DNA of 64,000 nucleotides from Dichetophora obliterata (Eukaryota; Arthropoda; Insecta; Diptera; Sciomyzidae), in contig OY986435.1 of assembly GCA_963920525.1 (NCBI GenBank), forward strand, positions 99,032,115 through 99,096,114. Reading direction: 5' to 3'. The notes beneath the pieces are model-generated. The model saw only the letters and a program-made list of their open reading frames with translations, ran no database searches and was not told the origin of the DNA. The first letter of the stretch is position 1; every line of letters starts with the position of its first letter. This document shows positions 42,318 through 53,399 of this stretch, one piece after another. Position numbers and translations under genes: made by a program.

Positions 42318-42905
42318 ACAATATGGCGCCCAAAGGATAAACCAAGCGACAGCTTGTATCATGTTTCTTTGGTGTATTCGTGCTTAGTGATGGCTTAGCC
42401 AAAGTATGTAAACTTAAGGCTAATTGCGCCTAGGTAAGAATACAGTGAAGAACCACTGATACAAGCCTGTTAGCCCAGAAGTTCATTTAAATAAATTTTA
42501 GTTTTTTTTTATTAACCCAGTTTGGGCTCTCGTCACAATATGGCACCCAAATTCAATAAACTAAGCAGCAGCTGCCTATCGTGCTTTTTCGGAGTATCCA
42601 TGCATAGAGCTGGCTTAGCCAGGGTATTCAAACTCTAGGCAAATTGCGCCTACGTAGGGATGCGGTGAAAGACCACAGATGAAAGCTGGTTAGCCATGTA
42701 ATGCAATTGCATTTAAATCATATTTTTTTAGATATTCTTTTTGTTTAGCCGAATAACGCCGTATTAATAGGATAAGCTCAGTGTTAAACCCTGCTTCCTC
42801 ATGATAATCTCCAGTAGTGCTGGCTTGGTTGGAGTAATTACACTCGAAGCCAATTGCGCCTACAGGAGAATACCTTGAGAAACCATGGATGAAAATCTGA
42901 AGCAA
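42318..42905 (+). repeat. Three tandem leader units of about 215 bp
   Basis: The motif AATTGCGCCTA occurs at 42422-42432, 42642-42652 and 42852-42862. Units 1 and 2 also share ACAATATGGC(G/A)CCCAAA at the start, a GGCTTAGCCA block before the motif and a ...CCACNGAT...NGTTAGCC block after it; unit 3 is more diverged. ACAATATGGCGCCCAAA at 42318 directly follows the LTR and is the likely primer binding site, and unit 2 repeats it as TGGCACCCAAA at 42541. Confidence 0.75.
42324..42336 (+). promoter_or_regulatory. Primer binding site candidate
   Basis: TGGCGCCCAAAGG begins four bases after the LTR end (42320). TGG-starting primer sites match the CCA end of a tRNA; the tRNA is not identified. Confidence 0.6.
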
Positions 42906-43534
42906 TAAACCGAGTTGCTTCTATTCAATTCATATGATAAATTCAATCGTAGTTTTTTTTTGTATAACCAAAAATTTATCACAGAAGTGCAGACTAGAGA
43001 GTGAGTCCTTTTTGACGGAAGCTTAGCCAGTAGTTGGAAAACTGTAGTTAAATGTACGTTTGAGAAGAAAACAAAGCAACGAGCAATAGCATAATCTGAA
43101 GTGGAAAATTTCCATGAGGAGATTATTTGTATGGTACAAAAAGTTGCTTAAATCTTGGAGAAGAAGAAGTGAAGCGTTCAAATAAGGATTCTTATTTTGA
43201 GCTTAGTTCACGGATAGGAATTTACCAAATACCAAGCACAATAGCAGAAGAAGAAATGCGTAGAAAATAATGAATGAAAAACAAAATAAAGTTTTTGTAT
43301 CACCAGGGTACCGACTTCGAGAATCGCACCCTGTATTTAAAACCCCCCACTCATCACCAATTTATTTATTTTGGAAAGTATTTTTGTTTTGATTAATTGA
43401 AATATCACTCGAGTGTTCGTGGTTTTTGCCAAGCGTGGTTTGAAAGTTGTTTTTGCATAAAGATTGATGCAAGAAGTTTAGATTATATAAAACCAAAAAT
43501 TTTTGGGTAAAAGATTGAATTTGTTTTTTTTGGT

Positions 43535-45250
43535 TTGCGGATGAGCTCCGAACGGATTAAACAAAAAAAGACTGCGTCTAAAAGACGTCACATCACGTTC
43601 GACCTCAACCGGTCGTCTCCACAAGTAAAGTGGTTGAAAGAGAATACGCAGAAAAATAAAAATATGGAAGGAGATACGAATAGGGCACAACAGCAGAGCA
43701 GATTTTATGATCTGTCTAAAACCATAAGGCCGCTGGAGGTTCGTGGTGGGGAAGAAGCCAGTGGGCAGAGCAAAGATTATGGGCAAGGTGCTATACCTAA
43801 AAATGTAGAAGGCAGACAGTTTCCACCAGAGTTGTCTTTCCCTCCACCATTAAATAATGAAAATTCGAAGCAAATGGAAACATCAGAGATAGATGATGCT
43901 CACGATGAAGCTAACATCAACGCGGTGGTAGCCAAATCAGTAGCAGATTTTAAGGCGTCTATAGACAAGTCAATTCAAACAAGAATAGATGGTCTACGAG
44001 TGGGACTTCAAAGTATAATGGGAGAAATTAAAAATTTGCTACAACAGGATAGGTGCGAGCGTAGTCAAATGCAAAAAGACTCACCTAGGTATGAAGAGAC
44101 TTTAGATGTAGGTAGAGGCAGTTCTAGGCAGGGTTCCAGTGGGAATGTAAATTTTCAGCCACGACCTGAAAAAAAAGAAGAGTCAATTTTAAATTTTGTA
44201 AATCGAAATCAGTCAAATCAGCGTGATCCAAATTATTTTTCTGACCGGTATGGAGGGCAAAGGCAGCCAACGACAGCAGCTAACGATCGTCATACAGGCA
44301 GCGCAGCAATGCGAAACCACTATGGTCCAAGCCAACCGAGTGTCACCTCATTCGCTGGAGCCATAAAAGTCGACAAGTGGGGCCTGATGTTCGATGGACG
44401 CAGCGGTAGCTTGTCAGTCGAAAATTTTGTTTTTCGCCTTGAACATCTTCAGGCACAATACGGATGCACCTGGGCAGAGATACTGAGGGACTTTCACCTG
44501 CTGTTGTCCAACGAGGCCAAAGAATGGTATTGGCTATACATCCAGACCAATTATGTGCCAGACTGGCCAACTTTGCGACATGCAATCATGAGGCAGTACA
44601 GAACCAGCCGGACGAATTTCGAGGCGATGCGGGATTTAGTTGAGCGCAAGCAGCAATCAGGAGAGTCAATCGACGCATTCTTTCATGCTGTGTGGAAACT
44701 CAGGTCGAAGTTGATGCAGCCCCTGCCTGAGTACGAAGTAATCAAGATCATCAAGAGAAACCTTAAGGAGCACATCGGACGAATAGTGTATCCCATAACC
44801 GTGCACTCAGTGGAACATCTAAGAGATGAATGCAACGAAGTGGAGCGTACGTTTCCTCGGCGGGATGTGCGAGCCGTGCAGCAGCCGATAAGCAGATTCC
44901 AACGCAACGTAAGCGAGATAGCGATGCAAGCCATGGACGAGGCAAACAACGATGACAGCAGCGATCTGGTGCTAGTTGAAGAAGTGGAGGTGGCGGGTCC
45001 TCTGGGGACAAGTTTCCAGCAGCAGCAGTCCGGTAAACGAGTACTGGTCTGCTGGAACTGTCGTCAGCAGGGCCACGCGTTTATTGACTGCATGTCATTG
45101 CAGCAAAATATATTTTGCTATAAATGTGGATTACCCAACGTGATCACTCCGAAATGCCCAAAATGCGGATTGGGAAACGAGAGGAGGAACGCGGCGACGA
45201 CGGGAGTGCCACGCTCCAGACCCGATCCCGAGGAGGTGAAGCGGATGTAA
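43535..45250 (+). CDS. gag: gag of right gypsy-type copy
   Basis: Open frame of 571 codons, matching the left gag. Differences seen: Gln for Pro near residue 37, loss of one Glu codon near residue 152, and HAFIDC for HALNDC in the first zinc knuckle, which keeps the CX2CX4HX4C metal ligands. Capsid-like region, knuckles and the 127-nt overlap with pol are as in the left copy. The frame is intact and would supply the particle protein for mobilisation of either copy. Confidence 0.88.
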   Translation: MRMSSERIKQKKTASKRRHITFDLNRSSPQVKWLKENTQKNKNMEGDTNRAQQQSRFYDLSKTIRPLEVRGGEEASGQSKDYGQGAIPKNVEGRQFPPELSFPPPLNNENSKQMETSEIDDAHDEANINAVVAKSVADFKASIDKSIQTRIDGLRVGLQSIMGEIKNLLQQDRCERSQMQKDSPRYEETLDVGRGSSRQGSSGNVNFQPRPEKKEESILNFVNRNQSNQRDPNYFSDRYGGQRQPTTAANDRHTGSAAMRNHYGPSQPSVTSFAGAIKVDKWGLMFDGRSGSLSVENFVFRLEHLQAQYGCTWAEILRDFHLLLSNEAKEWYWLYIQTNYVPDWPTLRHAIMRQYRTSRTNFEAMRDLVERKQQSGESIDAFFHAVWKLRSKLMQPLPEYEVIKIIKRNLKEHIGRIVYPITVHSVEHLRDECNEVERTFPRRDVRAVQQPISRFQRNVSEIAMQAMDEANNDDSSDLVLVEEVEVAGPLGTSFQQQQSGKRVLVCWNCRQQGHAFIDCMSLQQNIFCYKCGLPNVITPKCPKCGLGNERRNAATTGVPRSRPDPEEVKRM

Positions 45251-48200
45251 TCGCACAAACTGAGGCCGAAGTAGACGAAAGAGCAGATGATAAGGAGGCA
45301 GCCGAACCTGTAAAAGAGAGAAAAATTAATATTTTAAAAGGACTCACGGACTTTAATAAGAGCAGCAAAAACTTAAAAACCATTAAACCCATAGAAGAGC
45401 GAATTCAGCATTATTATGAAGCCAGACAGCGAATTTTTAATGACAGCCAGCTGAATGGTAAACGTGAAGTCACCAGAAGGATACAACGAGCTCGAGAGAA
45501 TTGTGCAAAAAGAAGGATGATCCGGAGGCAGATAGTTGAAGCAGTGTGCCAAGCAGATGGAAAAGACCCACGAGCCTATGCTGACGTCGAGATAGGCGGC
45601 AAAAAAGTGCGTGGGTTGTTGGACACTGGCGCATCAGTAAGCATTCTTGGACGAGGTTCTCGAGAATTGATTGAAGAGCTGGGAGTCGATGTGGACCAAT
45701 ACTTTTCGATAGTGAAGACTGCGGGAGGACGTCAACACAACATTCTGGGCAAAGTTCAACTGAATGTGAAATTTAAAGAAAAAAATATTACGATTTTATT
45801 TTATATTTGTCCGTATTTGGAGCAAGAAGTTTACCTAGGGATTGATTTCTGGAGGGCTTTTGAACTAGCGGATGATGTCATCGGAGTAAGCGAGCTGAGT
45901 ATGGCCAACGTGCCAGCGCAGGGTGAATCAGCGGCAGCAAGCACGGAACACGAGCTGACAGTGGAGCAGCAAAAACGTCTAGCAGGCGTGATTCGACAAT
46001 TCCGATGTTTTGAAGAGCATGGGTTAGGACGTACCCATAAGGAGCAGCACACCATCGAGCTGATTGAAAATGCAGTACCAGTTAAGGATCGTCATTATCC
46101 AATTTCTCCGGCGGTGCAAGAAATAGTCTATAAAGAAATAGATCAAATGCTAAAATTAGGCGTTATAGAGGAAAGCCAGAGCGCGTGGAGTAACCGCACA
46201 ACTATAGTGCGCAAACCAGATAAAAACCGGTTTTGTTTAGATGCTAGAAAGCTGAATGACCGTACGGTGAAGGACGCCTATCCTTTGCAAAACATCGATG
46301 GGATCCTGAGCCGTATCGATGAAACATATTTTATAAGCAGCGTAGATCTGAAATTTGCATTTTGGCAGGTTGAGCTGGAGGAAAAGAGCAAAGCGTACAC
46401 TGCGTTTGCGGTACCAGGCAGACCGCTCTATCAATTTGCAGTGATGCCGTTCGGCCTCTGCAATGCGGCGCAACGTCTTTGTCGGTTAATGGACAAAGTG
46501 ATTCCCCAGAGGTTGAAATCGAACGTCTTCACGTATTTGGACGATCTGTTGATAATAGCCGCAGATTTTGATACTCATATAAAAGTTTTAAGAGAGGTAG
46601 CTGAATGCTTGAAAGAGGCCAATTTAACAATCGGCCTCAAAAAGTCAAAATTCTGCTTCAAAGAGTTGAGATATTTAGGGTTTATCATAGGAGGTGGCGC
46701 GCTGAAAACGGATCCTGAGAAGGTGTCCGCGATCAAAAGAATTCCGATTCCGAGGTCACCGCGAGAAGTGCGAAGCTTCTTGGGCACGGCTGGGTGGTAT
46801 CGGCGCTTCATCCATAACTTTGCCGCAATATCGGCGCCGCTTAGCGACACGCTAAAAAAAGGCTCAAAGTTCACGATGACCCCCGCTGCGATTGAGGCTT
46901 TTGGTCAACTTAAGACAGCGTTAACATCAGCCCCGGTTTTGAGACACGCCGATTTCAGCAAGCGTTTCTGGATTCAGTGTGATGCATCAGACATTGGCGT
47001 AGGAGCAGTTCTTTTTCAAGTAGATGAAAACAAACACGAAAACCCCATAGCGTTTTTCTCGCATAAACTGAACGGCCACCAACGCAATTACAGCGTGACG
47101 GAAAAGGAGTGCTTGGCAGCTGTTCTTGCAGTTAAGAGATTCCGCCCTTACGTCGAGATGATGGCGTTCACCGTCATCACAGACCATGCCAGTTTGAAGT
47201 GGCTTATGTCATTTAAAGATTTAAGCGGTAGACTAGCCAGGTGGTCTCTGCAGCTGCAAGCGTTCGACTTCGAAATCGAACACCGGAAAGGTGCAGATAA
47301 CGTCGTAGCCGACACACTCTCCCGCGCTGTAGAGGAACTGGAATTAAATGGCGACGAACTGCTTGATATCGAAACAATGGAATTTTCTTCACCAGAATAC
47401 GTACAGCTGATTGAAAGCATAAAAAGGAATGAGGACAAATTAATTGATTTGAGGATCGACAACGGCATGGTTTTCAAGAAAACCGTATTTGATCACGAGG
47501 ATACTGAAGTCGATAAAATCAAATGGAAACTGTGGGTACCCGAAGCGCTGACGTCGACTCTAATTTCTAAGGCACACGAGCCACCAGTGATGGCACACGG
47601 AGGAATCGCGAAAACCCTACACCGACTGCGACAATTTTATTATTGGCCAGGGATGACACGACAGGTGCGCAATTATGTAAACAACTGTATCGCATGCAAA
47701 GAGAATAAGGCAACGAACATCGAACTAAGGCCTGGGATCGGTCAAGAGGTGATTACCGAGCGGCCATTTCAAAAGTTGTATGTAGACTTTTTAGGGAAAT
47801 ATCCGCGCTCGAAAAAAGGAAATTGTTACATTTTTATCGTGGTCGACCACTTCTCCAAATTTGTAATGTTGAAAGCTATGCGTGAAGCTACCGCTGTAAG
47901 AGTTGTCGAGTTTTTAAAACATGAAGTTTTCTACAAATTTGGAGTGCCTGAGGTCATACATAGCGATAATGGAGTGCAATTTGCATCCAAAGAATTTCAA
48001 AATATGGTTCAGACATTTAAAATAAATCATTTGAGAACGGCAATGTATTCGCCGCAATCAAACGCGGCAGAGCGAGTGAATCAGTCAGTGCTGGGGGCAA
48101 TACGGACGTATCTCGAAGAAGATCATCGCGAATGGGATATGTATTTGCCCGAAATAGAATGTGCACTTCGAAGTTCTGTTCACGCTGCTACCGGTGTAAC

Positions 48201-48603
48201 GCCATTCTGCGCGCTATTTGGACATAATATGTTCCTCAGTGGAACGGACTACAAGCTGGCACGCCAACTCGGATCATTAAGCGAACCAGAAACAATGCTC
48301 CTGAATCGAAGCGACAGATTAACAATTTTACGCGAAAAACTGCAAAAGAACCTCCATACAGCGTACGAGCGGAGCGCGCAGCGATATAATCGTCGGAAGC
48401 GAGAAGTACATTTTTTACCAGGACAAGAGGTGTTCAAAAGAAATTTTACGCAAAGCAATTTCAAGCACAATATCAACGCAAAGTTCTGTAAAAAATTCAT
48501 AAAATGTCGAATAAGCGAAGCCGTTGGCAACAACAGTTACAAACTTGAAAGTCTCAGTGGTAAGCCCCTAGGGACATTCCATGCGAAAGACCTCAAACAG
48601 TGA
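45124..48603 (+). CDS. pol: pol of right gypsy-type copy: protease, RT, RNase H, integrase
   Basis: Intact frame of 1,159 codons, -1 relative to gag, with the overlap at 45124-45250. Domains in order: aspartic protease (GLLDTGASVSILG, about residue 165); RT with the YLDDLL catalytic motif (about 470); RNase H (QCDASDIGVGAV, about 617); integrase with the HHCC zinc site (CIACKENK, about 855) and DDE residues in YVDF (about 886), HSDNG (about 946) and AAERVN (about 981). All catalytic motifs are present. Expression would need a -1 frameshift or similar from gag; no classical slippery heptamer was confirmed. It is an autonomous-looking polyprotein. Confidence 0.92.
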   Translation: MWITQRDHSEMPKMRIGKREEERGDDGSATLQTRSRGGEADVIAQTEAEVDERADDKEAAEPVKERKINILKGLTDFNKSSKNLKTIKPIEERIQHYYEARQRIFNDSQLNGKREVTRRIQRARENCAKRRMIRRQIVEAVCQADGKDPRAYADVEIGGKKVRGLLDTGASVSILGRGSRELIEELGVDVDQYFSIVKTAGGRQHNILGKVQLNVKFKEKNITILFYICPYLEQEVYLGIDFWRAFELADDVIGVSELSMANVPAQGESAAASTEHELTVEQQKRLAGVIRQFRCFEEHGLGRTHKEQHTIELIENAVPVKDRHYPISPAVQEIVYKEIDQMLKLGVIEESQSAWSNRTTIVRKPDKNRFCLDARKLNDRTVKDAYPLQNIDGILSRIDETYFISSVDLKFAFWQVELEEKSKAYTAFAVPGRPLYQFAVMPFGLCNAAQRLCRLMDKVIPQRLKSNVFTYLDDLLIIAADFDTHIKVLREVAECLKEANLTIGLKKSKFCFKELRYLGFIIGGGALKTDPEKVSAIKRIPIPRSPREVRSFLGTAGWYRRFIHNFAAISAPLSDTLKKGSKFTMTPAAIEAFGQLKTALTSAPVLRHADFSKRFWIQCDASDIGVGAVLFQVDENKHENPIAFFSHKLNGHQRNYSVTEKECLAAVLAVKRFRPYVEMMAFTVITDHASLKWLMSFKDLSGRLARWSLQLQAFDFEIEHRKGADNVVADTLSRAVEELELNGDELLDIETMEFSSPEYVQLIESIKRNEDKLIDLRIDNGMVFKKTVFDHEDTEVDKIKWKLWVPEALTSTLISKAHEPPVMAHGGIAKTLHRLRQFYYWPGMTRQVRNYVNNCIACKENKATNIELRPGIGQEVITERPFQKLYVDFLGKYPRSKKGNCYIFIVVDHFSKFVMLKAMREATAVRVVEFLKHEVFYKFGVPEVIHSDNGVQFASKEFQNMVQTFKINHLRTAMYSPQSNAAERVNQSVLGAIRTYLEEDHREWDMYLPEIECALRSSVHAATGVTPFCALFGHNMFLSGTDYKLARQLGSLSEPETMLLNRSDRLTILREKLQKNLHTAYERSAQRYNRRKREVHFLPGQEVFKRNFTQSNFKHNINAKFCKKFIKCRISEAVGNNSYKLESLSGKPLGTFHAKDLKQ

Positions 48604-49674
48604 AGCGACCAAGAAAAGAAATATATGAAATCTAACATTTGTGCTAAGCTTACCTTTTTTTTGTTTTTGCGGCGAGGGTGGAAAAATAAAGATGTTCCGA
48701 AAACGTATGGGCAGGTTGCGAAGCAGATGGTCAAGGTTGTTCGATAACGGCGCAGATCCGAACCTGGAAAAATAAAATAGAGAAAAAATTACAAAGTAAT
48801 TGTTCTTTAGGGAAAACAACTTTTAGTGCATGTCAGAATAATCTAAAACTTCCCGGCATGAGTAGAGCTGCAACCGGAACCTTCAGAAAGTCGTATTTAA
48901 GAGAGTAGTAGAGGATGTAGATAATAGCAAAAAGATGGCCCGGCTAGCAATGTAGAGTATGAGACTCTTACGATCTCAGGGTGTGGGAAGTAGCCTGCGA
49001 TGGGCTGAAGCGAATAAACAAGTAAAACGTTCACGAAAAAAAAATTTTTTTTACAACAAAGTATTCGATGTCACGCACACTGCCTTTGGCCAAATTAAAA
49101 CTTTACCAAATGCAGAGTTTTGTTGCGTGTCAGATTTTTGAGAAAAATAAATAAAATTTACTGACCGGGTAAATTTGAGTAGCGCCCTGAATGCGGCCCT
49201 GTGCCACCATGAACCGGCGTAAACGACAGCTGCAGATGAATGCGTATTCTGAAATAGAAAAAAAAAATATAGAAAAAATAAATCAACACAAGATCACTAG
49301 CAATAAATCAACGATGAGTAAAATTTTATTTAATGTAGGTTTAAGAAACACAAGGATAATCCAACCAAAACAAGCACGGGAAAACAACAAAAATTCGCCA
49401 ACACTCGAATCGCGTATTGGCATAGATTTGCAGTAGCTATTCACTTTGAATCTGTGCCAATATCACAACACGCGCACTATTGGTACACACCACGGTTTAA
49501 GATTAAATTAATACACGCACTGGTTTTATATTTTTATTATATTATCTTAGAATTTTTATTTATTTACCATTCCATTTGCCATTCTGGCAGCCGATTGATG
49601 TTTTTTTTCACTAATTATCTCTGACACTTGTCAGATCGCATCGATCCTACGAGTGGGAGCGAGATGGAAGGAGG
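48604..49674 (+). other. 3' region of right gypsy-type copy
   Basis: Non-coding, near-identical to 37523-38595. A one-base change in an A-run opens an 81-codon frame at 49191-49436 that is shifted in the left copy; this argues against that frame being a real gene. Confidence 0.55.
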
Positions 49675-52600
49675 TGTGATCAATTGACAGGTAGTGCGAA
49701 AAGTGGATTTTGTCTGGTGACTGCTATATCGACGATGAGTTCCACACCTAAGGTTCATGGAACGACTAAAGGAAGGGCGGTGTTTACACTCATTTTATAG
49801 CTGCAGGTCTAGAAAAGGTTCGAACCATGACGTTTTTGGGGGCGGAGTTATAAGATTATAGAAAAGTTAGAAGGTAGCCAGTGTTGGGACTTTTAAAAAA
49901 ATAGCCGCCTATGCGTTCATGCGTGCCTAGGATGCGAGCCAACTTTTGAAGGCGGAAAATGGCCGAAATAATGGCCTTGACAAGCGGTACGTGAGAGAAA
50001 TTAGGCCAACGACCCTACAAAAATCTCAAGGTCTATCCCAGAACTGTAGAGGCTAGGTAGTCATTCACCCCGGGAAATGTAATGTTGACTAGAGGTTTGG
50101 TAGTTGTGTGGTGCAGGAAAACAAATTAGTAGGCAGGCTAAAGTTAGGTGAAGTCAGGGATTGAGAGTTAGTTACAAAAAAATATCAGGCAGTGCAAGTG
50201 TTGAAAAAGTAATTTGTTAAAAAAAAAAAAAATATAAAGTGTTTAAGTTCCAGAGAAGTGCGGTATCCTGAAAAAAATAAAGAATATTGAAGGAGTATCC
50301 TTCATATTGTGAGTAGTTTTTTTATTGAAAAAAGTAAAAAAAAAAAAAAAAAATTAGTTTGGGCAGTGAAAATTGTGTTAGAGTAAAAGTGGTAATTTTC
50401 AAACAGGTCAGCGGGAAAAGGAAAACTCTGCAGGCAAGATAGAGGAGAAGTCCGGATTAGGAGGAAATATTGTCAGGAAGGAAAGGATTAAAAGGATTAA
50501 ATACTTAACGTAGTAGTAGAAATGGCAAAGGACTAGGTAAGTCGGGCAGTTTTTGTTCATTAGTCAGATAGTGATCGTGCGCATTTTTCTACTAGGATTT
50601 TAAATTTTGTGAGAAATCAGCAGCAAGAAATCAGCATCAAGCTGAACGAAAACATCATCAAGGCAAGAAAATCGTCATCAAAAGCTGCAAAAATCTTCAT
50701 AAAAAAAGTGGGAGAGTCATCACTGCAAGAAGCCACAGAAGACGCTGCAACACACCAAAATAAGTCATATCCGGTGGTCTGGAAAAAAAAAGATAAGTGC
50801 GATTCACGTTATTTAGTAGACTCACAAAAAAATCCGAGGTCCTTTGCATTTTGAATATCCTGCGCGGATAATGCCCAAATTCATAGATATTTAAAATTTC
50901 AACCTTGCCAATATCTGGGACGGCCCATAGGCCAAATTAAAAAGATTCGGTGCGGATGGACAGAGTAGTCCATATATATATATATATATAATGCATCATA
51001 TTCGGCCGGGCTCCTATGCGTATATATAAAGAAATCGGAAAAATTTATCTTAGAATATTTGAAACTTTTAAAATAGAAAGGCAAAACGGATATAAGGTTT
51101 TGTAATGGTGTAGAATTTTTGTTAAAAATTTTATTTAAGATCTTAAAAAAAAAGGTTTTATTTAAAATCAGCCGAAAAATCCATTTTTAATCAGCTTTAA
51201 GAATCCGCCGAAAAATTCATTTTACCAATCTGCATAAAAAAATCAATAAAAATAAATTTAAATTCATTTTCAAGTCTGCCATAAAAATCAGCGAAAATTT
51301 GCATTAAAATTCCTGTTGGCTTCAAATCGGCATTAAAAGCAGTTAAAATCATTTTTTTTTAAAACATCAAGTTAAATCTGTTTCAAAAGATAATTTGAAA
51401 TCCTGCATAATAAATAAAATAAAATTCGGAATCGGCAAAAACAATGGGCAAATCAAATTTTGTAAAAATTATTTTTATTTAAAATAGTATATACATATCC
51501 TTAAATAATTTCCAATGTTATAATTGTTTAGTGTTAAGTGAAAAAAAAAGGATCAATTTTTAATAAGTTAAGGAAAAGAAAATAAGTATCTTGACTAATA
51601 ATTTTCGGTGGCTGTAAAACTCAGTCAGGAATAAATAGCAAGGCTTAAGTGATATTCTATATATTTAAAAAAAAAAAAAAATCCGTGGCATATTCATTTG
51701 TGCTAAGTGTTTGGATTTTGTAGCTAAACCTATTTGACCCACCCTAAGAGAGCTCCTTTAGGCAGGAAAAAAAAAAAGGTTTTTCACTTAACCAAAAGAA
51801 TTCGGAGATCGAATCAAATAATAGAAAATAAACATTGTTTTTTTTAGTGCAGTGCACGCATATATTTTAGCCACAAATCCTTGTGTATCCTATTCATATA
51901 ATTTCACATTTTTCTTGCATATATATTATATTTTTTTATCAAATCATATTATATAAATTTATTAATCCATTTGTTTCAGAAAGTAAAAATGGTAACTTAT
52001 GAAAATTGATATTTTTTTTCATATTAAACATTGTTTATCATTATGTATATAGATTAAGTTTTTTGCGGGAGTATATCTCCTATATATAATTAGTTTTTTT
52101 ATTCCTGAATTCAGAAAATACAAGAAGTATTTACATTGTGATAGCGAACATTTTGTTTTTGGTTGTGTTTATAATGCTTAAATTTTTGTTCTTTTTGATT
52201 AATGGTTTTGCTAATGTTTAAGTACAATTAGTTGTGTTGATAGATACACTTAAAATTTCTCAAAAATTGTGAAAGAAATTTTTTTAAATAATTATGTAGA
52301 ACACGGTTGTTTTTGGTTCGTTTTTTTTTGTTATTATTACATACTTTTTCGTGAGTTTTGAATTCAGCTATAATTAGTTTTTTTATACTGTTTAAATTCT
52401 AGAATAGATAGGAAATTTTTAATTGATTATTCTGAACATTTTTGTAGTGGCGCTAATTCTTAAACATTTTTGTTTGTGATACTTTTTTTTAAAATTAAAT
52501 ATTGTTTTTAAATTAAATACTAGAATACATGACATTTTCATAAAAATACAGTGTTGAGAACCTAAAAAGAAAGGAAAGAAATTAATATTAAAATTTATGA

Positions 52601-53399
52601 ATGTTCAAATGTAGCTAAAATTTTCTTGTAATAAAATAAGCTGAAACGAGAAAAAGAAAGACAAATTAGAAATTTATAAGAATATAGAATTAAAATAATT
52701 GTTTTAGTAATTTATACCTATTTGGCTGCTGGCTGAAAATAGAATAAGAAATCGTTAGGGTATTGAAATAATAAAATGTGAATAATGCTTAAAGTCAAAG
52801 TGATGGTTTGCTAATTCAATCCGTGGTGGGGGAGATAAATACAGGGGCGGTGCAAAAAGGGGTACGAGTGGTGATCAAGATGAGTTAAGCAAAAAGTTAT
52901 TTTTGCGGTTTTTTTGTGTGTTTGTGGGGTTATCATAAATCGTGACACAAGATAACCAAGGATGGGAGGGCACGCAAGAGGATAACAGCTCCTCATTCTA
53001 CTTTTGGCTTGTGTTTTGGTAAATTAGCTGAGATGGTAAATTCTTTGGGTTGGGAGTGTTTGATTTTGTTTTTTTTTCGGTGATTTTTGGTTTCGCTTTA
53101 GTTTGATTTTTTTTTATTTCTTTTAAATTTTATTTCTTTCGGTTTTATATTTGTTGTTTTTTTTTTGTTAGTGCGGCCTAATTTAGTTTTCGGTCAACTT
53201 TTGTAGTTGCATACATTCTTTTTATTATTTGAATTATTGTTTCTTTTAGTTTTGTTTTTTTTTTCTCTTGCTTCCGGTTTGCACCGGAAGTTATTGTTGC
53301 ATCCTCGACCTGGCCTGTCGGGTTGAGAACAGCGCCCATAAAGACCGTGAGCTAGTCGGTGTCATTCAGGCCAGGTACGATCCCAAGGGACGCATAACA
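49675..53399 (+). repeat. 3' LTR of right gypsy-type copy
   Basis: Near-identical to 38596-42320, with scattered substitutions and A/T-run length changes (for example near 50220, 51350 and 52535). It ends CGCATAACA at 53399, then the LINE target. The left edge carries the same uncertainty as the shared LTR. Confidence 0.65.

Larger units (their letters stand above)
31386..42320 (+). mobile_element. Ty3/gypsy-type LTR retrotransposon, left copy (5'-truncated)
   Basis: Begins abruptly at AGTTCATTTAAATAAA inside the leader, so it lacks a 5' LTR, the primer site and the first leader unit. It then matches the right copy almost base for base, at an offset of 11,084 in gag and 11,079 at the 3' end. 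It carries gag, pol with one nonsense codon, a long 3' region and an LTR ending at 42320 (CGCATAACA) that is shared with the right copy as its 5' LTR. The gag zinc knuckles, protease-RT-RNase H-integrase order and very long LTR suggest the Osvaldo/Ulysses lineage; that placement is tentative. Confidence 0.85.
38596..42320 (+). repeat. LTR between the two copies (about 3.6-3.7 kb)
   Basis: Serves as 3' LTR of the left copy and 5' LTR of the right copy. The right edge (CGCATAACA, 42320) is firm because the matching sequence at 53399 is followed by unrelated LINE DNA. The left edge is not fixed: starts at 38596 (TGTGATC) or 38702 (TGTTTACAC) both follow purine tracts; the second gives TGTT...AACA ends. 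It contains a TATATAAAG box near 39945, a TA-repeat at 39893-39913, and two inverted repeats near the 3' end. Confidence 0.6.
42318..53399 (+). mobile_element. Ty3/gypsy-type LTR retrotransposon, right copy
   Basis: Body of the right copy from the primer-site region to the end of its 3' LTR (53399); its 5' LTR is the shared one at 38596-42320. Gag and pol are both open. The 3' LTR ends CGCATAACA and abuts a LINE codon for Val at ACGTTCCTCC, so the pair inserted into the endonuclease region of that LINE. The two copies are nearly identical, so the tandem arose recently or the array is an assembly product. Confidence 0.85.

Noticed and set aside
49191..49436. 81-codon frame in the right gypsy copy 3' region as an env-like or accessory gene
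   Set aside because: The near-identical left copy has it out of frame from a one-base A-run difference, and no signal peptide or membrane segment is visible.
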